From Dioscorea cayenensis subsp. rotundata (taxonomy: Eukaryota > Streptophyta > Magnoliopsida > Dioscoreales > Dioscoreaceae): 64,000 bases of DNA. Both the position numbers and the translations under genes were made by a program. Positions 12,901 through 26,837 of the stretch are shown here, one piece after another. The stretch covers positions 22,456,233 to 22,520,232 of the forward strand of contig NC_052481.1 of NCBI RefSeq assembly GCF_009730915.1, written 5' to 3'. Each line of letters opens with the position of its first letter. Positions within the stretch are counted from its first letter, which is position 1. The notes under the pieces are model-generated. The model did not search any database. It was not told the DNA's origin and saw only the letters and a list, made by a program, of their open reading frames with translations.

Positions 12901-15900
12901 GTTGAATCAACTCCTTGCAGCTGGAGAGCATCATTATGCTGGACCGTAGAGAACTGCTTTTGACAATTGCCTGAATCTTGTTTAGTCTTCAAAGCATTGC
13001 CTTCGGTAATTTGATGAAAAGGCCCCACATGGCATCCACGAAGGTTCATTGCTTGTTGTTGCCCGAGTTCTGAGAACATCTGCGGTTGGAGTTGTTGTTG
13101 TTGCCTGTTTGATTGCTGAGTTAGATGACTACGGTAATATGGTAATGATTGCTTCACTAGCTGACTCAGCATTAGTTGCCTCTGTTCTTCTTGTTTTTGG
13201 GGCTGCATTGGATAAGTAATTGGTGGGATGGCACTGGCACTTGCTTGAAATGGATTCACACAGCTCTGTGACTGTCTGTTGGTGTTGTTATTATAAATTC
13301 CGCAGGTGGAGTTTTGAATGGATCCTATACCAACTTGATGTGAGAAGCCAATTGGTTGGCAGTGCAATGAGTTCAGGGAACCCCCTTGAGCTGGATCCGA
13401 ATGCAAACCAGATGCTTTTGGAATGCCTAATTGTGCTCCAGATGGAAGAAGAGTTGAAGCAGCAACTTCATCTGCTGATATAGACGAACCTCGCCAGTTC
13501 ATTTGTCGCGCTTGGTTTGCATGATGGTCAATATTCTGCGCCATGGAAGCTCCACAGGGTGGATACTGTCTCGCCAATTCAACATTTCCACCTGGATGTC
13601 GGGATTCTTTCTGCCCCAGAGGAATTTTGTCGTTTTTGTCTGGCGGCAACTCCAGATAAGCTCTTATCTTCCGTTCCATTACAATTAGTCTTTCCATGAG
13701 CTGAGCCTGAATTTTCTCCTTATCTGTTCCCAGGTAGTATAATGCTTGCTTTACAAAATCTCTAGACTCTATCAGTCTTTTGCGCTCGTCAGGCTTCTTC
13801 TGATGAGATGGAAAGGCATCAAGCTGTGTCAGCAAAAAACATAATGTTAGTAGAAATGGATGGTAAAAGCAATTATAAGAACAATAACATATGCATGGTT
13901 GCTGCAATTTCGAAGTTCCAAGAGGTTGCCCACACACTTTCTATAACAAATTCAAAATGAATAGAATAAGAACCTTGTGAAGTTTGATAACTATCTTCCG
14001 GTAGTTTTCAAGAAGATCTTTATAGTAAATTTCCTTCATCTCCTTTATCTGTTATCAAAGAAAAGTGGAAATTGCATTAGTAGCTTAGAACTGGTGCTTG
14101 CAATGGATAATGTCACCAACAACCACTACTTTGGCCCGAAGGCAACAGGTGCCATAAGAAAAACGGCTCAAAGGCGAAACAACCGACACGCTAGAAAAAA
14201 TAGACAAATGGAACAAACCCATAATTAATAAAAGTACAAATTACTTGGGTGTACTACTAAACATATATGCAAAAGTACATCAAAACTTCAACATGTTACT
14301 TTTTATTTTAAATATAGTTGATAAACTTGGAATACAAAAGCTGGATAGGCATTTCAGTGCTATAAATAATAATGAGAGATTTATCATATGAAGCATAAAT
14401 TTCACATGTATGCATATTTATTGACAGAAAAAGGTCAGTAGCTTACCTTCTGATGAATCTCCTCTATTAAGTCAAGCGTATCATCTTGAGCTGTCAACAA
14501 GGTTGGTGCTACAAGCAAAAGTTTTCAAAGTTGAGTAAGGTTTCATCATAATTTTAAAATGCATTTGCAAAATTTGTCAAGAATAAGTAATTGGTATTTT
14601 TTCCATAAAAAATAACTGAATGAGTGAGATACAGGAAAGTCCATATAGAACCTGCTCATAGCAGTAAGAAGTTCATTAAACTAAAACTAGCAAGTAATGC
14701 ATAATCAGCATGCAGAGAATGTCAGCACAACACGGAATACGCTAAATTTCATGGAAAAACATTAAACAAAATTACTTACAAGTGGATGAACCGCCAAGCA
14801 ACTGCACGTGTTTCCTCTTCTGTTCAACTGCATCGGGAAAGGGAGGCAATGAACCAGTAGATTGAAATCTTTCTTGATGCGTTTGTGGCTGAGGTGGTTG
14901 TTGAGCTTTAGTTGGTGGTTGTGCTAACTGATGTCGTGCTTGATGACCTTGTGATTGCAACAATACCAGTGCAGGCCTCTGTGATTCTTCCTGCTGACGT
15001 GCAGTCTCGGGTTGTGCAAGAAGGGCTAGGTTTTGATGTTCTTGTATGTTTGAGACGCCAGGCAAGGTTCCAAGTAGCTGCTGCTGCTGCTGCTGCTGAT
15101 GATGCAATATGGGGATGTTGTCTTGTGGGCCTAATAGATCTGAAGAAATATCCTGTTGCTGGAATGACAACGTTTGATGTTGCAAGTCTGGAAGATTACT
15201 TTGTTGCAGTGTGGCCATCTGAATCAGTTGCACCTTAGGCATATTTGGTTGCTTATTATTGCATGGATGTGGTTGTGGCGCTACGGCTGGCTGCTGGAAG
15301 GTTGAAGTTGGTTTGTGCTGAAATGGAGCTATTGGCGGAAGCTGATGGTGTACAGATATTCCAGTTGGTTGAACTGGATTCCGATGATCCAGCTGAATAT
15401 TGAACTTGCCAGGGTGGATAGTCTGGAGACAAAACCACTCTTGCACCTGTGCCTCCTGATATTGTTGTTGGGTTTGTTGTTGCACATGTGATTGCAAGTT
15501 TGAAGGCTGCTGATCATTTTGCTTTAATGTTTGCTGCTGGATTTGATATGGGTAATAGCCTTGACATAAAGATTGCTTCTGGTGATGGGAAATGTCCATG
15601 GACTGTAATTGTCTTCCCTGCCTTTGCCTTTGCTCAAACAAATTCTTCGAGTTTGAAGAGCTCTCAGTATTGAAAGGCAAACCAGCTGCACCTTGGACCT
15701 CGATTGGTGAAGTGCTATTTTGAAGTTCCTGAGGTAAAACTGATTGTTGGGAAGGAGATTGACTGGTGGCTTGTTCTTGATTACCGATCTGGGGTTGGAG
15801 GCATGGTGAAGCTGCAGGATGAACCCCAGGAGCAGTGTCAGTTTTAATAAAGGAACATGCTTTATTGTGACAAAAACAATAAACCCATATAAGAATGCTG

Positions 15901-18322
15901 TATATATATATATATATATATTAGGGTATACACCAAGCAAACGATTAGAGATTCACGTGCAAAATTGATCATGGAACTTCTATGTTCAAAAAAGACTCAA
16001 GCAATAAATAAAAAAGAATATGTAATATTTTCTGAAAGAAATATGCTCATGCATGGATATGATGATATTTCTTTTAAATATTAATACCAGTATCATAAGA
16101 AAGATGACTCCCACGGGAGAAATTTGACTTGGGAGGATCCACTAGGATATTGTCTTCCTTATGCCGTTTAAATGAGAGCAACATTAGGTAAATATTTCGC
16201 AGATAATCATCCTGAAAATACAAAGATACATAAATATTACGTTAGCTTGGATTTATATTATTGCACATGCAATTAAGAAATAAATCCTGTATTTCTACAA
16301 TTGTATATGAAAACGTTTACAACTAAAAGATAATTGTGAAAGAAATCATCATATTGCATGAAAACCTCATATCAAAAATCAAATCATTCACAAAATTTAA
16401 ATACTGTGAAGGTGATTCAGTTCTTTACATCTAAAAAGAATTTCTATATCTATACATAGGAATAGAGCCTTTAAACCAACCCAAATAAATCCATTTGAAA
16501 ATAATAAAACTCTAAAATACAAGTCAAACGGAGGCTGTCTTCCGCCTCCCTAGCTACTTCTCTCCCTGTTCTTTATTTTCCTGTTGTTTTTAGTTTCTCT
16601 CCTCATTTCTGGTGAGATTTTTTTTTGTGTTTATTGCTTCTTTTTATTTAATAAAACTGTGATTTATCCACATTTATTTCAAAAACAAAAAAACGAAAGA
16701 CTAAAAATATATTTTACACATTTTTATGTTGGGATAAAAAATTAATCCGGCATCTCACTGTTATTAAGAAAATAAAATAAAATAAAAAACAAGAAAGTGA
16801 AGGCCAAATACTGGAAGTCTAATAATTTTGACCTCCCTGTTCAGAAGACGTGATATTTTTAATTGGGTGAGTATGGACACTATTATATAGTCAAGAAATC
16901 ATTTAAACAAAGAAAATAAAATTCGATTTAAAAAGATTATCAATGCATCTCCTTTCATTTACTTATTTAACACTTCTGTTTTCATTCAACCGAACACAAG
17001 CAAATAATATTCCTCCAATCTTTTCCTCTATGTACCCTCCCCAAATTAAAGATGATAATAAAATGACATTAAGTTCATAAGTGTGAGATGAATTATAGGG
17101 AATCAACTGGCTCTAGTCATATAGAAAGTTATAGAGAAAATCATCCAATATCTAGCTTTATGTCCATTGGAGTAATCAAATAATATAAGTTACATAACTA
17201 ATTATATCAGAAAGTTTTCACTAGACCAAACTAAAACTAAAAAGTATAAAAATAAGAATGGTGGCCTGGCAAGCTGAAAACAGAAGAATCGTTATAATAC
17301 CTTACTGGTTGCTTGATGGTAAGCCTTTGCCTCAAAATATTCTGCTCCCATACGAATTTGCTGCTTATCAACATTAGGTTTCCCGCTACAGATCTCCATT
17401 AAGCTGTCCATGCTGTGCAGGAGAAAGAACATATATATGATCAGAGTTCTAAAAGCATTATGAAAAATCCATATAAATAGTTATATATATACAGCCTAAA
17501 TAATCCAAAAGCTAAAAATAATTAACAATGTTCTACTTCCAATGGGCACTACTGCCAGGAAGTGTATCATATGCATTAAAAGTGCACATGATAAGAAACT
17601 ATTACTCATTATCAACACAACACTGTTCCATCATAGCTAAAAATTATGGCTTTAATGAAAACCCATGGAAAATAAATAACAATAAGCTTTGGAAATCATG
17701 GGGATTTTGCACCCTAATGAGGGCTCATCATCTTCAAATTGAAACTAATATCTACATGATAATAAACCCTTCCCAATTATCAAAGTTAATTAGGTAAATC
17801 CCCTTAATTTCTCCAAAGCATGAAGTTAAATGAAAATCCATCAGCAAAACATGCTAGCAAGAAGAGAAGAACAAGTTTCAAAATCAAGGAGTCTTGCACA
17901 CAAAGAAAATTTAGCTTCAAAAACAAGATAAAAAATTCTCGATCTGTAAAAATAAGTTCAAAATTACGGAAAACAATACTCGATCGCAATGAAAACCGAG
18001 AATCAAACCCCTTTGAAATATTGCAATCGTGACAAGGCATCAACAATCAATTTCAAACACGGTTATATATCTCAAACTCCAAAAACATCAAGGAACCAAA
18101 TATTATCGAAAATGTAGTTCAAGAGCGGATCAAGAAACCGAAATCACAAAGAACACGGATTCCTAAAATCAATCGAACAAGAGAAGGGCATCGATGATGA
18201 AGAGAAGAGAGAGGCGATCATTACATCTTGCGGATCGCTCCTTCACGAAGGTCGGGCTGCAAACCAACATGCCAATCAGGGAAAACGCTGTGATTCCGAT
18301 TGATTTCACCGGAATCCTCCAT
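9968..18322 (-). CDS. MED15: MED15-like Mediator subunit, copy A (11 exons)
   Basis: MED15 is a Mediator tail subunit that binds activators through its KIX domain and links them to RNA polymerase II. Reading down the minus strand, exons are 18322-18225, 17412-17301, 16211-16088, 15811-14780, 14508-14447, 14048-13974, 13823-12495, 11528-11229, 10674-10486, 10396-10308 and 10172-9968. All introns are GT-AG with matching phases and give 1204 aa; plant MED15 is about 1300. Residues about 15-105 match the KIX pattern (FPDWHVGLQPDLREGAIRKIMDSL ... DDYLRNIYL, seen in pieces). Residues about 115-455 and much of 600-900 are Gln-rich, with a CAG run at 15076-15096. The tail has LRLLVP-DYP-SSPV-LDKL and a final GGGSFSSR segment, both typical of plant MED15. 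It could be called MED15a-like or a divergent paralogue; the head is more divergent than the tail. Confidence 0.88.
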
Positions 18323-18420
18323 CGGAGAGAGATCAAAACGCAGTGAAACTCTCAGAGAAATATCGTCAGGAGATAAGAGACCGAGTGAAGCGAGGGACGA
18401 GTGTTTGGGGACGAGACCCG

Positions 18421-18430
18421 CCTTTTATAG
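18421..18430 (-). promoter_or_regulatory. TATA box of MED15-like copy A
   Basis: On the minus strand CTATAAAAGG lies about 100 nt upstream of the start codon. The same decamer is kept in copy B at 33243-33252 at nearly the same distance, which supports it as the core promoter. Confidence 0.65.
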
Positions 18431-20670
18431 ATGCCGTTTCGGGTCGGATCTCGGATGAGAGAACGGATGGACTGATTTAAGTACAACTAAATCTTGACCG
18501 TTGGATTATATGAATTAACGGCTGATATTGATAATCGGACAGCTGGAAAGCGGGTTTGGATATTCTCGTGTATAATAAAGCGCTTTAGTACCAGAATTTG
18601 GAAAGTGGCGGGACACGTGGCGCTTGATTGGGAGGGAAGGGCTGTCCGGGAGCAATCCTCTGGGGACCATGGTGGACGTATATGAGTACTTGCGTGTCAC
18701 GCTTTCCTTTCAGTCTTTTTTTTTTAAAAATAATAATTAATGTAAAATAAGAAAATTATTTTTATTATTTTATATAATGGATAATGCCTTTTCTATTTAA
18801 AAAATAATAATTGGGAATTATTATTATTAGAGATATTATATCATTGGAAAACCTACTTGCAAATTAAGGTGAAATTATAAATTTAAAGAAGAATTTTTAT
18901 TAAAAAAATTTAAAATAAAAATAAAAAAATTCTTGATGGCGTTTGATTTTTTTTTCGGTTGGTCGTGCATGTCTGATAGATGTTACGATTGTCGTTTTAT
19001 AGGTTGTTTTTTATTTTATTTTGTATTTTGTCGGATTATTGTTTGTTTTACGTAGGGAAGTTTTATTTTTTATATGTTTTTTAACTGTCTAATAAATTTT
19101 TAAATAAAATAATTACTTTATTTTTGTATGTAATTAGGAAGTTTTTTTATAAAAACAAAATTTTAAAGTACATTGCAAATTGTTTTTTCTTGTTAAAAAT
19201 GAATTTGAAACTTTGGTCTTTTTTATTTCGAAGATAATGAGTTTAAATTTTATTTTTTTTCAAAATTTAAAGTATTTTAATTTTGTTTAAGATTGAAATA
19301 GTATTAAATAATATTTAATTATTATTTTATAACTGCTTAATGGAATTATTTTTAAGTTGGTTAAGATCTTGTTCAATACTTATATTATAAATAATAATTC
19401 TTTTATAATTCTAAAATAAAGTTATTTAAATTAATTAAAACTATTGAAAAACTCCAAGGATGGGATTTGACCTTTTTTATATGCATTTTGTTGATTTGTG
19501 CTTAGGGATTCTTTTTATTTTTAATTATTTTTAAAATTTTAAAATAAAAATTTATTTTACTTATATACAAAGAGATTTTTAAACTATTTTAAATATTTTA
19601 AAATATTTTTTTATTTTGTAAGAATACTGATCACTATTAATGATCTATCTCAATCCCTTTGCTTCTTTCTTATCTTGCTGCTTGTTGTTTTTTCTAGTTA
19701 CTTTTCTAGTTGGATTATTTTATTAATAATATTGTGATTTATTCACTTTCATTTTAAAAAAAAAAAACTATATCATTTTGTTTCTAAGAAGATAATTTTT
19801 ATCCCCAAGCAGCTCAGACATACTTGTGACTCCAAACGGATGCCTTCACAAACCCAGCTGTTTTCTTTCGTTTTCTCTTCTTAGCCCTCTGTTTGTTTTC
19901 CTGGTTTTGTACCTAGCGCATCACTGCTGGTGAGATCTTAGATGTTCTGTTTTTCTTGTTTTGGTGCTTGTTTTCTTCTGTGTGTTAGTCTCCTCTTATA
20001 CCTCTCGTTTCTAATAAAGTAGTGGTTTATCCACTTTTATCAAATATATATATATATATATATTCATAAAAATTCCAAAAAATACTTTATCAAAAAAAAA
20101 TTCCAAAATATATTATAAATTATTTTATTAAATTATTAAATTTATATTTTATTTTTATTTTTCTATAATTTTGAAGAATTGGTTCATGTAAACGAAATAT
20201 TATTTCTACTAACCGTATAAATTATTTCTTAATTTAGATGATAGTAAATTTGAATTTAAATACTTATATGAATAATTCTATATAATTCTGACATAAAGAT
20301 TTTAAAATTAACTAGAATTATATATAAAAAAATTATATCTACCCTGTAAAAATCAAAGGTGTTTGTTTAATTTGTCTGGATTTTAATTAGAAGAATGACA
20401 TAACATTTTGCTAATAATTTTTTAAAACATTACCATTTGAAGTACTGGTTTTGTCTTCCACTTTTTATTATATTTTTTTTTAAGCAATCAAAATATCATA
20501 AATAATCAATACTTTGAATAAAACACAGGAGAAAAAAAAACAGAAATAAATGAGGACAAGAAACTGAAAGAAGGGAAACATCATCCAGACACTGAGTGAT
20601 GCATTCTGAGGTCCCTGACAGAGTTGTTTTGCTGACTCTTTATATATAATTGCACAAACCTTCTTGACTT
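18431..20670. other. Upstream DNA of MED15 copy A, AT-rich
   Basis: No gene. 18431-19473 is the upstream flank of MED15 copy A and is repeated at 33253-34068, with about 250 bp (near 18440-18690) missing from the second copy. 19620-19770 and 19830-20060 both end in AATA..GTG(A/G)TTTATNCACTTT followed by A-rich or TA-rich DNA and look like truncated retroposon tails. The rest is AT-rich without signal. Confidence 0.45.
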
Positions 20671-20929
20671 TGTTGGAGATAATGTATATTTAACTAGGAG
20701 TGGTATCACATCTTTCCACCTTTCCAGCTCAACACAATTAGTTTACTATTGATTCATGTCAATTAACTGTTTTGAATGTAATACAAAAGGGACCAATGTA
20801 TCATGTATATTCTCAATAATAAGAAAAAGGCTTTTCTCTCAAGAGTTGATCTGTAGCTCAATTACCTGATGATTTAGTTTTCTTTGTAGCCTGAATTTAG
20901 TGGAAGATCAGCAGCATAAAAGTTCAACA
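20671..20929 (+). repeat. 5' LTR of the Copia element
   Basis: 259 bp beginning TGTTGGAGAT and ending GTTCAACA, with TG...CA ends. It reads identical to the 3' LTR at 25493-25751. Confidence 0.95.
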
Positions 20930-23900
20930 TGGTATCAGAGCGGTTGATCCGGTGAATTTCTTGTTTTCTTCCATTATTTACAATGCCTTTATTCCTTTTG
21001 TTTCATCTTTGGAGGTTCTTTTAGTGCAAGAATGAAAGCTTCTTTAGATCCCTCAGATGCTCTATATCTTCATCCCTCTGACAATCCTGGACTAGTCCTG
21101 GTTTCTAAGGTTTTCGATGGGAGTGGTTATGGATCTTGGAGGCGTGCCATGGTAATCGCTCTCTCTGCAAAAAATAAGTTAGGATTTGTGAATGGAGAAT
21201 GTGAAATACCCGATTCTAACTCTTCAGACTTGCAGAATTGGGAGAGATGTAATAACATGGTCATTTCTTGGTTATTGAATAGCTTGGTGAAGGAGTTAGC
21301 TGAAAGTGTAGTATATGCTACAACAGCTAGTGAGATCTGGGATGATCTAGAGGAAAGGTTTGGTCAATCAAATGGACCACAAATGTTTCAAATTCAGAAA
21401 GAGTTAAGTCAGGCTGTGCAAGGAACCAGTAGTATAACTGCATATTATACTAGAATTAAAAAGCTTTGGAGCTTTGGGATGAGATCAAAGCTTTGAGCAA
21501 CTTACCAAAATGTTCTTGTGGAGCTATTCAGGAAATTCAAAAATCTGAAGAAAATCAGAAATTGTTGCAATTACTCATGGGCTTGAATGAAAATTATACA
21601 ATTGTGAGAGGAAACATCTTGATGATGAAGCCTCTTCCTTCAGTCAAAGAAGCTTATTCACTGTTGATTCAAGAGGAGAAACAGAGGGAAGTGTGTGCAG
21701 CTATGCAATGTGTGCCTGATGCTATTTCAATGAATGTTGGATCTTCCAACAACATATCTAAGCACTTTCAGAAAATAACAAATCAGATGGAAGAAGAATT
21801 AATTTGTTCTGTGACTACTGTAAAAGACCAGGACATGTCAAAGAAAGGTGCTTCAAATTACATGGCTATCCTAATAATTCTAAGGGTTTCAAGGATAGGA
21901 AAATAGCAGCACAAGTTCAAGGAGGGAACTTGGACTCATCTAATGCATTCAGTGGAAATTCTCAAGCTCATGTACCAGAACTAACAGCTGCTCAATATAA
22001 CAAACTGATGCAACTCCTCAATGAGGCACCAAGGTCTTCTGATAATGCTGCAAATGATGGAGTTGGCTCTACAATTTCTACAAATTTTACATCTTCAGCC
22101 AACTTAGCAGGTATTTCTTCTAAACTTTCTTATAGTGACAACAGTTCTTATGTTTGTAGTAGTAGATGCAAGCAATTGTCAATCCTAAATTCCTGGATTA
22201 TTGACACTGGAGCTAGTGACCACATGTGCCATGATGCCAAGCTCTTTTCAACTCTCACTCCACTAAATAAGCCCAATCTAATCACCTTACCCACTGGCCA
22301 TGAAATTGTTGTTACCCATACTGGAAACATAAAATTAGCAGACAATCTTTCCATCCATGATGTTTTTCTAGTACCTACTTTTCAATACAATCTCTTGTCT
22401 GTTAGTAAACTTAATCAACAATTAAATTGTAAAATCACTTTTACAAATGATTTTTGTATCCTTCAGGCCCCTTCAATGAAGAGGCCACTGGTTCTTGGTG
22501 AGGCTTGCAAAGGGCTTTATTTGCTGCATTTACATGAGAAAAGAGCTGCATTGCGTATTCCTGCTACTGCTGCAAACCTTTCTTCAGTTGCTGCTGCACA
22601 ATTCTGCAAATTATACAGTTCTATTTCCACCACTACTTGTTTTCAGTCTTCTTCTTGTCTTGTTCCAAATAATTCTGTTACTTTTCCTGCTACTGCAAAC
22701 TTTTCTTCAGCTGTACTTTGGCATCGTCGATTAGGACACTTACCTTTGGACAAAATAAAAATGTTATCATTGTTAAACTCTATTGAGAAATTTTCTTTTC
22801 CATGTGATGTGTGCCCGCAAGCCAGACAACACAGGCTTCCATTTCCCCACAGTTGTATTCATACTTGCTCCATTTTTGAACTCATTCACATTGATATTTG
22901 GGGACCCTATCACACAACCACTCAAGAAGGGTACAGATATTTTCTTACCATTGTTGATGACTTTAGTAGAGCTACTTGGACATACTTGCTAAGCACCAAA
23001 AGCAATGCTTTCACTGCTTTGAAATCCTTTATCCAAATGATCGAAACTCAGTTTCAAACCACAGTCAAACAAATTAGATCAGATAATGCCTTTGAATTGG
23101 GAACTAGTCATGAAACAAAATCATTTCTTATAGAGAAAGGCATTGTACACCAAACTAGTTGTGTCTATACTCCACAACAAAATGGAGTAGTAGAGAGGAA
23201 ACACAAACACTTGCTTGAGACCTCAAGGGCTATTCTTTTCCAATCCAAACTTCCTTTGAACTTTTGGGGAGAGTGTGTTCTTACTGCAACTTACTTGATA
23301 AACAGGTTTCCTTCCAAGTTGTTGGGCAATAAGACTCCTTTTGAAATTCTCTATGGCATTCCACCATCATATTCTCATCTCAAAACTTTTGGTTGCTTAT
23401 GCTATATGTCCATAGTAGGAAAAAACAAAGATAAACTAGAACCTAGAGCCAAAGCTTGTGTGTTTTTGGGATACCCCTTTGGTAAAAAGGCTTATAAGGT
23501 TCTAACCTTAGACACTCATCAAATTTATACTTCAAGGGATGTTGTTTTCCATGAGACCATATTTCCATTCCACAAAATTCCTGATACTAATTCAGCAGTT
23601 TTACCCATTCCCATATTAGAGTCTTGCTATCATTTTTCACAAGATGATCCACTGGTTTTTGATCCTAATGCAAATACTAATATTCCTTCTTCAAATATAT
23701 CTTCTTATCCTCATTGTTCAACACCTCTTAGAAAATCCAACAGGGCTCGCAATGCTCCTTCTTATCTCAAAGATTATGTATGCAGTAACGCCAGCAAGAA
23801 TACTGAAATCAGTGACACTTCAAAGAATTTTGTTTCTTGCTCTACCAATTGTTCACATACCATTACCAACTCCATTTCACCTTCCAAACATATGTGTTTC

Positions 23901-25492
23901 TCAGCCCTTTCAAATTCAAACCAAATCTTGCTTGCATCACTATCTACTTTAAAAGAACCTTGTACCCATGAGGAAGCAATCATGGAACCTGCTTGGCAAG
24001 ATGCAATGCAAAAGGAATTTAATGTTCTTGAAAGAAATAATACATGGGAGTTAGTAAAATTGCGTCAAGGGAAGAAACCTATCACTTGCAAGTGGGTTTA
24101 TAAAATCAAGTATAAGGCAGATGGAACAATTGAAAGATGCAAAGCAAGACTTGTAGTTAGAGGTTTTTCTCAAAAACAAGGAGTGGATTATACTGAAACA
24201 TTCTCACCTGTTGTGAAAATGACCACCATTAGAAGCATCATAGCAATAGCTGTTAAGAAGGGTTGGAATATGCATCAATTGGATGTCAACAATGCTTTCT
24301 TGCATGGAAATTTGTATGAAGAGATTTATATGAAGCCACCGCCAGGATTGAAGGTGATAGAATCTAATATAGTCTGTAAACTGAAAAAAATCTCTTTATG
24401 GCTTGAAACAAGCTTCACGGCAATGGCACTTTAAGCTTTCAGAAGCTTTACAGAATAAAGGTTATCTGAATTCGAAAAATGACTATTCATTGTTTTACAA
24501 AAGAATCAATGACTCAGTAACCTTTGTTGCAGTTTATGTTGATGATATCTTATTAACTGGGAATGATGAATTTGAAATGACTTCATTAAAAGAATACCTT
24601 GATCAGCAATTCAGGATCAAAGACTTGGGGCAATTACATTACTTCCTCGGCATAGAAGTGATTAAAGAAGCAGGAAACATCATTTTGACTCAAAGAAAGT
24701 TCACTTTGGATTTGTTGGAAGAATTTAATTGTCAATCACTTACTCCTGTGACATGTCCTCTTATTGTCGGTCAGAAACTCATGCCAAATTCAGGAAAACC
24801 ATTGTCAGATCCTGCACTTTATAGAAGACTTATAGGTAAACTGAATTACCTAACAAACACAAGGCCTGATCTAGCATTTACAGTGCAACACCTCAGTCAA
24901 TTCATGTCATCTCCTACTAATGAACACATGGAAGCTGCAGTCCACGTACTAAGGTATCTTAAATCTAATCCTAATCAAGGCCTTCTAATGAGTTCAGATG
25001 CAAGCTTCAAACTTCAACCATTTTGTGATGCTGACTGGGCCACATGTCCTACAACTAGACAATCTATAAGTGGATTTTTTATCATGTTGGGCAATTCTCC
25101 TCTTTCTTGGAAGTCAAAAAAACAGCATACAGTGGCTTTATCCTCTGCTGAAGCCGAATACAGGTCGATGCGAAGAGTTTGCTCAGAACTAGCCTGGCTA
25201 ACTCGGTTATTGAATGAATTGACTGTTCCTTCAGTTATTCCTGTACCTTTGAAGAGTGATAGCCAAGCTGCCATTTACATTGCCAAAAATCCTGTGTTTC
25301 ACGAACGAACGAAACATATCGAATTAGATTGTCACTATGTTCGTGAGCAATTGCAGGCTGGTCAAATTCTTCTCCAATTTGTTCCTACTCAACTTCAATT
25401 AGCAGATATCTTCACTAAAGTTTTGTTAAGATCCAAACACCATAGTATTCTCTCCAAGTTGGGGGTTTCAACACCTCCAACTTGAGGGGGGG

Positions 25493-25751
25493 TGTTGGAG
25501 ATAATGTATATTTAACTAGGAGTGGTATCACATCTTTCCACCTTTCCAGCTCAACACAATTAGTTTACTATTGATTCATGTCAATTAACTGTTTTGAATG
25601 TAATACAAAAGGGACCAATGTATCATGTATATTCTCAATAATAAGAAAAAGGCTTTTCTCTCAAGAGTTGATCTGTAGCTCAATTACCTGATGATTTAGT
25701 TTTCTTTGTAGCCTGAATTTAGTGGAAGATCAGCAGCATAAAAGTTCAACA
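25493..25751 (+). repeat. 3' LTR of the Copia element
   Basis: 259 bp, the same sequence as the 5' LTR as far as can be read, preceded by a run of G residues that forms the polypurine tract and followed by the GACTT target duplication. Confidence 0.95.
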
Positions 25752-25756
25752 GACTT

Positions 25757-26691
25757 TTCTTCAAATACAAAAATAATATATAGTCCCTCTTATAAACTAA
25801 GGTTATAATATGAATATGTTTTATTTACTCAAAATATTTATATTTATATTTATATTTTATTTATTTATTACTTTTTTTTATTTAACCACTTATATAACTT
25901 AATCTCCTATATAGTCCCTGTTATAAACTCTGATATTTACTTAACCTCCTATATAACTACATGTAACTTTGTTTTTCTTTTTAATAAAATATATAACACA
26001 GTGAGATACAATTAGATTGCAGGTGTTACCTATGAATGACATTTTGTAGATAAACCTTTAATCTCTCGTGTATGTATAAATGTGTATATATATGTGTGTA
26101 TAAAGGTGTTATGGCACTTTTCATATTTTTATTATTTTTATACCAAAATTAGGTGAGTCATTTGTTAGAACTTATTAGATGGGTAAAGAAGGGTTGGGGG
26201 TTTTTGGGGTTATAGGAGGTATAATACTTCTAAGGTCAAACAGATATTTAGATGTACTTTCAAATATGCATATATTTTATATTTATATTTAATTAAAAAA
26301 TATCAAATAGACAAGATTGTCCGAAAAGCACCAATACACAACAAACGAACACTTAATATTTTTTTAAAAAAATTATTATTATTCTTCAATTATGGAGTCA
26401 AGCACATTACGACTGCAACCAGTTCTATACACTAACAAAACCCATAATAACTTGGATCCATCTGCTTCTTTTTCTCAATGTTTTGCCATCAAATTAATTT
26501 TTTGTAAATATATAATACAAAACTAGTAGATAAGAATTGTTTGTTTTTTATGTTTCTCCTCTTTTGAGTTTATCATGTAATTTTTTTTTATTTTCAATAA
26601 ATTTATGATTTATTCACTTTACTCTAAAATAAAATTAATAAAAATAAAATAATAATAATAATAATAATAATTATTATTATTATTATAATAG
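25757..26691. repeat. Spacer at the end of duplication unit 1
   Basis: AT-rich DNA with no gene. About 25932-26521 is similar to 36207-36775; shared words include GATATTTACTTAACCTC, AATATATAACACAGTGA and TTTTTAGATGTACTTTCA-like strings. 26530-26640 ends in an AATAAATTTATGATTTATTCACTTT tail like other putative retroposon ends here. An (AAT)n/(ATT)n microsatellite at about 26649-26688 directly abuts the YUCCA exon fragment, marking the duplication junction. Confidence 0.6.
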
Positions 26692-26825
26692 TGGGCTTTC
26701 AGGAGCAACAGTGGATGCTGTGAGGATAGCTGAAGGCATTGCTAAGGTTTGGAGAGGGGAAACAAAGCAAGCTAAGCAGTTCAGTGCTTGTCAGTTGTCA
26801 TAGGAGGTGCATTTCCCAGGTCTAA
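26692..26825 (+). pseudogene. Duplicated 3' fragment of YUCCA exon 3
   Basis: This matches the last part of YUCCA exon 3 (about 8797-8920), from GGGCTTTCAGGAGC to the CCCAGGTCTA at the stop. Differences are few: several substitutions and a 7-nt insertion (AGTTGTC) near the C-terminal HRRC codons. It has no upstream exons or promoter, so it cannot make an enzyme. It marks the left edge of duplication unit 2 and shows that the duplicated segment began inside the YUCCA gene. Confidence 0.9.
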
Positions 26826-26837
26826 TTCCTCATTATG

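Larger units (their letters stand above)
20666..25756 (+). mobile_element. Young Ty1/copia LTR retrotransposon, near complete
   Basis: The element spans 20671-25751 (5081 bp) and is flanked by the 5-bp target duplication GACTT at 20666-20670 and 25752-25756. LTRs are 20671-20929 and 25493-25751, 259 bp each, and read as identical. A primer-binding site matching initiator-Met tRNA (TGGTATCAGAGC) follows the 5' LTR directly and a G-rich polypurine tract precedes the 3' LTR. Parts in Copia order: gag from about 21032, a CCHC knuckle near 21810, protease DTGASDH near 22205, integrase about 22720-23560, reverse transcriptase with YVDDI about 24000-24900, RNase H to about 25480. The reading frame is broken about three times, so it is probably not autonomous. 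Identical LTRs point to a very recent insertion. The exact Copia lineage was not determined. Confidence 0.95.

Noticed and set aside
14912-15673. Plus-strand open frames opposite MED15 exon 4
   Set aside because: They are mirror translations of the CAG/CAA-rich coding exon on the minus strand and show no domain of their own.
21032-25485. Copia reading frames as separate host genes
   Set aside because: They lie between matching LTRs in Copia domain order and belong to the retroelement.
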